Positions 60,428 through 64,000 of a stretch of DNA of 64,000 nucleotides are shown one piece after another. The number at the start of each line of letters is the position of its first letter. The first letter of the stretch is position 1. Origin of the DNA: Chitinophaga sp. (GTDB lineage: Bacteria > Bacteroidota > Bacteroidia > Chitinophagales > Chitinophagaceae); the NCBI RefSeq assembly GCF_017745275.1, contig NZ_JAGHZS010000002.1, positions 669,859 through 733,858 of the forward strand. The letters are read 5' to 3'. The notes under the pieces were generated by a model. That model was given only the letters and a program-made list of their open reading frames with translations. It had not been told where the DNA came from and searched no databases. Both the position numbers and the translations under genes were made by a program.

Positions 60428-63223
60428 TTAGTGTATCATCTTAAGTCCCCGCACGCTTCCTGCAGCCGCGGTGAGCCCTGTTTTACTAAGGCTATATGTA
60501 AAGCTTAACTGGAAGAACCGTTGCAAATTCCTGATACGGCTATCCTCAATATAATTTTGATTGGTACTGCGACTAATCCCCACATTCCTGTTCAATAGAT
60601 CAACGGCACTTAATTTCAGCTCTCCCCGGTTGAAGTGCAGGAATTGCTTACTCAAAGAAGCGTTCCAGAGGGGTACCTGCGAATTAAACCCATCGGCGCG
60701 GCGGCTGTTTACCATGTACGTAAAACTGCTGGAGAAATAATATTTCGCTGGTAATTGCCAGTTGACCTCTCCTTCGTATTGTTGGGAAAAATAGCCGGTG
60801 TTCAAAGCTGTTTGCAAAGAATATGCTGTACGGTAATAGTTGCCACCAGCGCTAAAAGATACATCCAGGCTATTAGTTGGGTGAAGGTCGAAACGTACGC
60901 CAGGTCCGCAACTGAAGGTGTTAATCTGGTTGGAGATGGTATTGATAAATTGCTTCATCTTGCTGTAACCCATATTGCTGCTTATTTCAATATTGCCGGG
61001 TACTATACGCAGCGGTAAACTCAGGCTCACAGTGCCGGTGATGTTATACACGCCGTTCACATTTACAGGCCTGGTATGCCGGATACCGGAGGAGTCAACG
61101 ATGTCGTAGTCCACGATCTTATGCTGCGTTTCCTGCACATTGAAGAAGGCAAACAGGTGTTTGTTGCGGAAGGGATCTATCGACATAAAACTTACCTGTG
61201 CCATATGTGACAGCTCCTGTTTCAGGTAAGGATTCCCTTCCCGGATATTGAGCGGATCAGTGATGTCCGGAACGGGCTGTAGCTGTGATATACCAGGCTG
61301 ATTGGTTATAGCCGTATAGTTAATGCTCAAATTGCGGTAACGGGTGAAATCATATTTAAATCGCAGGGAGGGCAGGAGGTTGTTAAACGTTTTCCGGATC
61401 ACAGAATCTTTTTTACCGGCAATAATTTTCCCTTCCAGGCTGGCCTGCTGCCATTGCAGCCCAATCGCCATACCGAATTTTTTGCGTTTGGTACGCAGGC
61501 GCAGTCCTGCATTCGTATAGCCGTAGGAGTTTTCAAAGTTGTTCGTTAAGGCCGCATTTAACTGGTCGAACCGGCCGGTTAACGGATCATAGTCGTACGT
61601 GGTTTTATCTGCCTTGTTGTATGTATAACTTTTACCTACACTGAATTCCATCAGGGAGCGTTTAAATAACGGTTCCGTATATACGGCGCGTGCCGTATAA
61701 TTTTTCATACTACCGTGACTGTTATTTTGCTGGTAGATGGAATCCTCATCTGGCTTACGCTGATAGAAATGATTCACGGAGAGCAGGGTGCCGCTACTGC
61801 TGCTGTTATTGAAGCTGGTTTGCAGTCCCAGTGAAAAGGTACGGCCATTGCGGGCAAACTTTTTCCGGTACAGGATATCACTGCTCATATTGCTGCCGGT
61901 TCCGGACGATGTGCTATTACTGAAGCCTTCATTTGCTAAGGTTTGGTTGCCACCCCATGTTTTATAGGCGCTTTCATTGCGACTGTTGTTTTCCTGGTAG
62001 CCGCCGGCGGCGGAGATTTTGAGCGATTGTGAAGAATCGATCATGATGTTGGCGTTGGCATTGGCGCGATGGGTATTATTGCGTTGACGGCTATTGTTAT
62101 GTTGCTGGTATAAGTAAGAAGAATCAGGCAGGAAGTATTGCCGTTGTATATCGCTTTCCTGTTCGGGCTGGTAGTGATTGAAGAAATAATTACCCGTGAA
62201 ATCCGTTTTTTTGCCGATCAGGTTGTTGTAGTTAATACCACCGCCCATAATGGTTTTGAAGCCGTTATTGTTGCCACCATTCATGAACATGCCGGCTGCG
62301 TCATCTGAGCCGACGGTGAAGCTGGCGGCACCGCTTTGTTGCAGGCGGCTCAGTTCTCCGTTGAAGTTCATGAGGTCCATAAATGAAAAGCCTTCTGCAT
62401 TGGTGTTGTTGGCCAGCCCGATAGCCGACAGTTGGCGGTTGCCTTTGAAGTCGTTCAGGTTAAATCTTCCTTCATAGCGTTCATGGCTGCCGCCGCCGAC
62501 AGTAGCTTTGCCAAACCTGCCTTTCTTTTTATTTTCTTTTAGTTTCAGGTTGATGGTTTTTTCGCTGTTGCCATCGTCAAAGCCGGTCAATTGCGCCGCA
62601 TCACTCATTTTGTCGTACACCTGCACTTTGTCGACCGCATCAGCGGGGAGATTTTTGGTGGCGATTTTCGGATCATTGCCGAAGAATTCTTTTCCATCTA
62701 CGAGGATGCGTTTTACTTTTTGTCCCTGTGCTTTTACGGTACCGTCTTTACCGACCTGGATACCGGGCATTTTTTTCAGCAACTGTTCTACGCTGGCATT
62801 GGGAATAGTTTTAAAAGAGCCGGCATTGTATTGTACAGTATCGCCCAGCAGGGTTACCGGTGGCGCTTCAGCGTTGACCACTACTTCTTTCAGGGTTTTG
62901 TTGATGTCATATAGCTGGATAGGCGGGAGATGGACATCTGCCCGGTCTGCCGTTATGCGTAGCTCCCGGGCCGACGAGTGATACTTTACATGTGTTACCA
63001 GCAGGCGGTAGGCGCCGGGTGCAACGCCGGTGAATTCAAAATGGCCTTTGGGATCACTCATGGTAAAGGATACCAGTGAGGAATCTTTTTGTTTTAAAAG
63101 TGTAATGGTAGCGGCAGCTATGGGTTGCTGCGCTACACTATCCAGCAGGGTGCCGGTAATTTTTTGTGCGCGTGCGGCCAGCATTAAACAGCAGCACAGC
63201 AGCAGTAGGTAGTATTTTTTCAT
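60428..63223 (-). CDS. TonB-receptor-like outer-membrane beta-barrel protein
   Basis: A 931-aa protein with a signal peptide (LLLLCCCLMLAARAQ), an N-terminal carboxypeptidase-regulatory-like domain (~20-110, ITGTLLDSVAQQPIAAATIT), a plug-like domain (~125-225, SVEQLLKKMPGIQVGKDGTV, KRILVDGKEFFGNDPKIATK) and a large barrel of the OMP_b-brl_3 type. It lacks a SusD partner. Such proteins commonly occur with GLPGLI genes; this pair is convergent and shares an operator. The function is unknown; envelope remodelling or peptide/protein export is possible. It ends at hairpin H7. Confidence 0.9.
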   Translation of the reverse strand: MKKYYLLLLCCCLMLAARAQKITGTLLDSVAQQPIAAATITLLKQKDSSLVSFTMSDPKGHFEFTGVAPGAYRLLVTHVKYHSSARELRITADRADVHLPPIQLYDINKTLKEVVVNAEAPPVTLLGDTVQYNAGSFKTIPNASVEQLLKKMPGIQVGKDGTVKAQGQKVKRILVDGKEFFGNDPKIATKNLPADAVDKVQVYDKMSDAAQLTGFDDGNSEKTINLKLKENKKKGRFGKATVGGGSHERYEGRFNLNDFKGNRQLSAIGLANNTNAEGFSFMDLMNFNGELSRLQQSGAASFTVGSDDAAGMFMNGGNNNGFKTIMGGGINYNNLIGKKTDFTGNYFFNHYQPEQESDIQRQYFLPDSSYLYQQHNNSRQRNNTHRANANANIMIDSSQSLKISAAGGYQENNSRNESAYKTWGGNQTLANEGFSNSTSSGTGSNMSSDILYRKKFARNGRTFSLGLQTSFNNSSSSGTLLSVNHFYQRKPDEDSIYQQNNSHGSMKNYTARAVYTEPLFKRSLMEFSVGKSYTYNKADKTTYDYDPLTGRFDQLNAALTNNFENSYGYTNAGLRLRTKRKKFGMAIGLQWQQASLEGKIIAGKKDSVIRKTFNNLLPSLRFKYDFTRYRNLSINYTAITNQPGISQLQPVPDITDPLNIREGNPYLKQELSHMAQVSFMSIDPFRNKHLFAFFNVQETQHKIVDYDIVDSSGIRHTRPVNVNGVYNITGTVSLSLPLRIVPGNIEISSNMGYSKMKQFINTISNQINTFSCGPGVRFDLHPTNSLDVSFSAGGNYYRTAYSLQTALNTGYFSQQYEGEVNWQLPAKYYFSSSFTYMVNSRRADGFNSQVPLWNASLSKQFLHFNRGELKLSAVDLLNRNVGISRSTNQNYIEDSRIRNLQRFFQLSFTYSLSKTGLTAAAGSVRGLKMIH

Positions 63224-63249
63224 GTGTAATATTTAAGGGCAATGAGCCC

Positions 63250-63315
63250 GAAAGTTAGGCGCACGGCGGAGGAAAACAGGTTAACGAGGGTTGCTGTAAT
63301 GTTAAGCAAGGTTAA
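63250..63315 (-). promoter_or_regulatory. four-copy direct-repeat operator and promoter of the barrel gene
   Basis: On the minus strand, TTAACCT (63315-63309), TTAACAT (63305-63299), GCAACCCT (63294-63287) and TTAACCT (63284-63278) repeat every 10-11 bp. The last one ends 20 bases before TAACTTTC (complement of 63250-63257), which lies at the -7 position. The block aligns base for base in spacing with 59422-59459, including the shared AACCCTCGTTAACCTG. Confidence 0.75.
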
Positions 63316-63474
63316 AAGATGGAGCTGGCGTGTGGGCAGCCGGCACAGAATTATTTAAATCTTAACTTGGAGAAATACATGGAAACTGGTATTTTCATTT
63401 TTAGAAAGGCATAATGCCGGTAAACCTATATAGGCTGTTATCATTGACTAATTGAGTGTTTAAACCCTGACAAC

Positions 63475-64000
63475 ATGGCCATACCATTTGTTGAGATTAT
63501 TGAATCGGTACCCCCTGATCAGGATTTGTTGATGTGGAAGTTTCCGGATGAGGACAAGGAAATTAAAGACGGGGCGGTGTTAACGGTTAGGGAAAGCCAA
63601 TCGGTGCTTTTCCTGAATGAGGGCCGTGTGGCGGATATCTTTACAGCGGGAAGGTATACACTGGATACACAGAATATCCCGGTGCTCACCCGCCTGAAGA
63701 ACTGGAAACATGGCTTTCAGAGTCCATTTAAAGCGGATATATTTTTTTTCAATACGCATCAGTTTGTAAACCTGAAGTGGGGAACGCCTGCGCCGGTATT
63801 GATGCGGGACGCCAGCTTCGGCCAGGTAAGGGTCCGGGCATTTGGATCTTATAATATCCGTATTACGGACGTAGCAAAATTTTTCAGGGAGTATGCCGGC
63901 ACTTTTCCGCAATTGGGTATCCGCGAGCTGGAGTGGCAGCTGCGGGATTTTATAGCATCCAGGTTTGCGGAAGCATTGGCCACTGCACACATTTCGGTGG
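63475..64000 (+). CDS. SPFH-domain / virion-core-like protein (3' partial)
   Basis: The frame from ATG 63475 is open to the right edge (175 aa seen). The sequence MAIPFVEIIESVPPDQDLLM and the following KFPDEDKEIKDGAVLTVRES, then SVLFLNEGRVADIFTAGRYT and LMRDASFGQVRVRAFGSYNI match the YdjI/'virion core protein' branch of the SPFH (stomatin/prohibitin) superfamily, which is often followed by a C-terminal zinc-ribbon or double-zinc domain outside this window. Such proteins scaffold membrane-associated complexes. The function here is unknown. Confidence 0.85.
   Translation, partial: MAIPFVEIIESVPPDQDLLMWKFPDEDKEIKDGAVLTVRESQSVLFLNEGRVADIFTAGRYTLDTQNIPVLTRLKNWKHGFQSPFKADIFFFNTHQFVNLKWGTPAPVLMRDASFGQVRVRAFGSYNIRITDVAKFFREYAGTFPQLGIRELEWQLRDFIASRFAEALATAHISV

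Overview
The window looks like chromosomal DNA of a soil or plant-associated Bacteroidota in the Chitinophagaceae, most likely Chitinophaga or a close relative. The evidence is a secreted protein with a type IX secretion (T9SS) C-terminal signal, TonB-dependent receptors, a GLPGLI-family protein, GH95 and DUF1080 proteins, LVIVD-repeat and S41 proteins with SPII/SPI signals, and several promoters with the Bacteroidota -7 element TAnnTTTG. Genus is inferred from gene content, not proven. No rRNA, tRNA, CRISPR array, transposase or phage module was seen.

Layout. 1-6.2 kb: end of a large T9SS surface protein, an AraC regulator, and an alpha/beta hydrolase with a DUF1905 protein. 6.2-12.5 kb: a large MscS channel, an SRPBCC protein, an esterase-TPR protein and an exported protein of unknown role. 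12.7-15.1 kb: an operon of an XRE regulator fused to pentapeptide repeats plus a two-gene ABC-2 exporter. 15.2-18.5 kb: LRR protein, DinB-like protein, two small proteins, haloalkane dehalogenase. 18.6-26 kb: three MocR (GntR-aminotransferase) regulators around a ferritin-like diiron protein-bioB operon and an EamA exporter. 26-34.5 kb: HxlR/SDR pair, rhamnose-mutarotase-like lipoprotein, S41 protease, AraC, lipoamide dehydrogenase, a second SDR. 34.6-40.2 kb: LVIVD lipoprotein, NadR-like enzyme plus TonB receptor, DUF1080 protein. 40.5-47.2 kb: two very large unrecognised proteins in tandem (1261 and 952 aa), the second ending in a possible nuclease domain. 47.3-57 kb: desaturase, Crp-like regulator, Tet-type MFS pump, exported acetolactate decarboxylase, DctA-type transporter, Tet(X)-like monooxygenase with its TetR, GH95 glycosidase. 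57.2-63.2 kb: a two-component system with a GLPGLI protein and an outer-membrane barrel protein. The window ends inside an SPFH-domain gene.

Two non-coding patterns stand out. First, eight intergenic spacers hold long inverted repeats (perfect stems of 27-91 bp) whose outer arms are built from 7-nt tandem units (AGCAGAA/AGCAAAA, AGCTTTT or AATTACG). Their inner stems differ in sequence but stay paired, and their ends lie on or next to stop codons; in one case both convergent TAA codons are the closing base pairs of a perfect 48-bp stem. Second, the promoters of the GLPGLI gene and of the 931-aa barrel gene share a four-copy direct repeat (TTAACCT-type, one per helical turn), each ending 20 nt before a -7 element. 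This suggests both are targets of the response regulator encoded beside them.

Start codons were moved downstream of the longest ORF where a signal peptide, promoter or neighbour made that more sensible; each case is stated.
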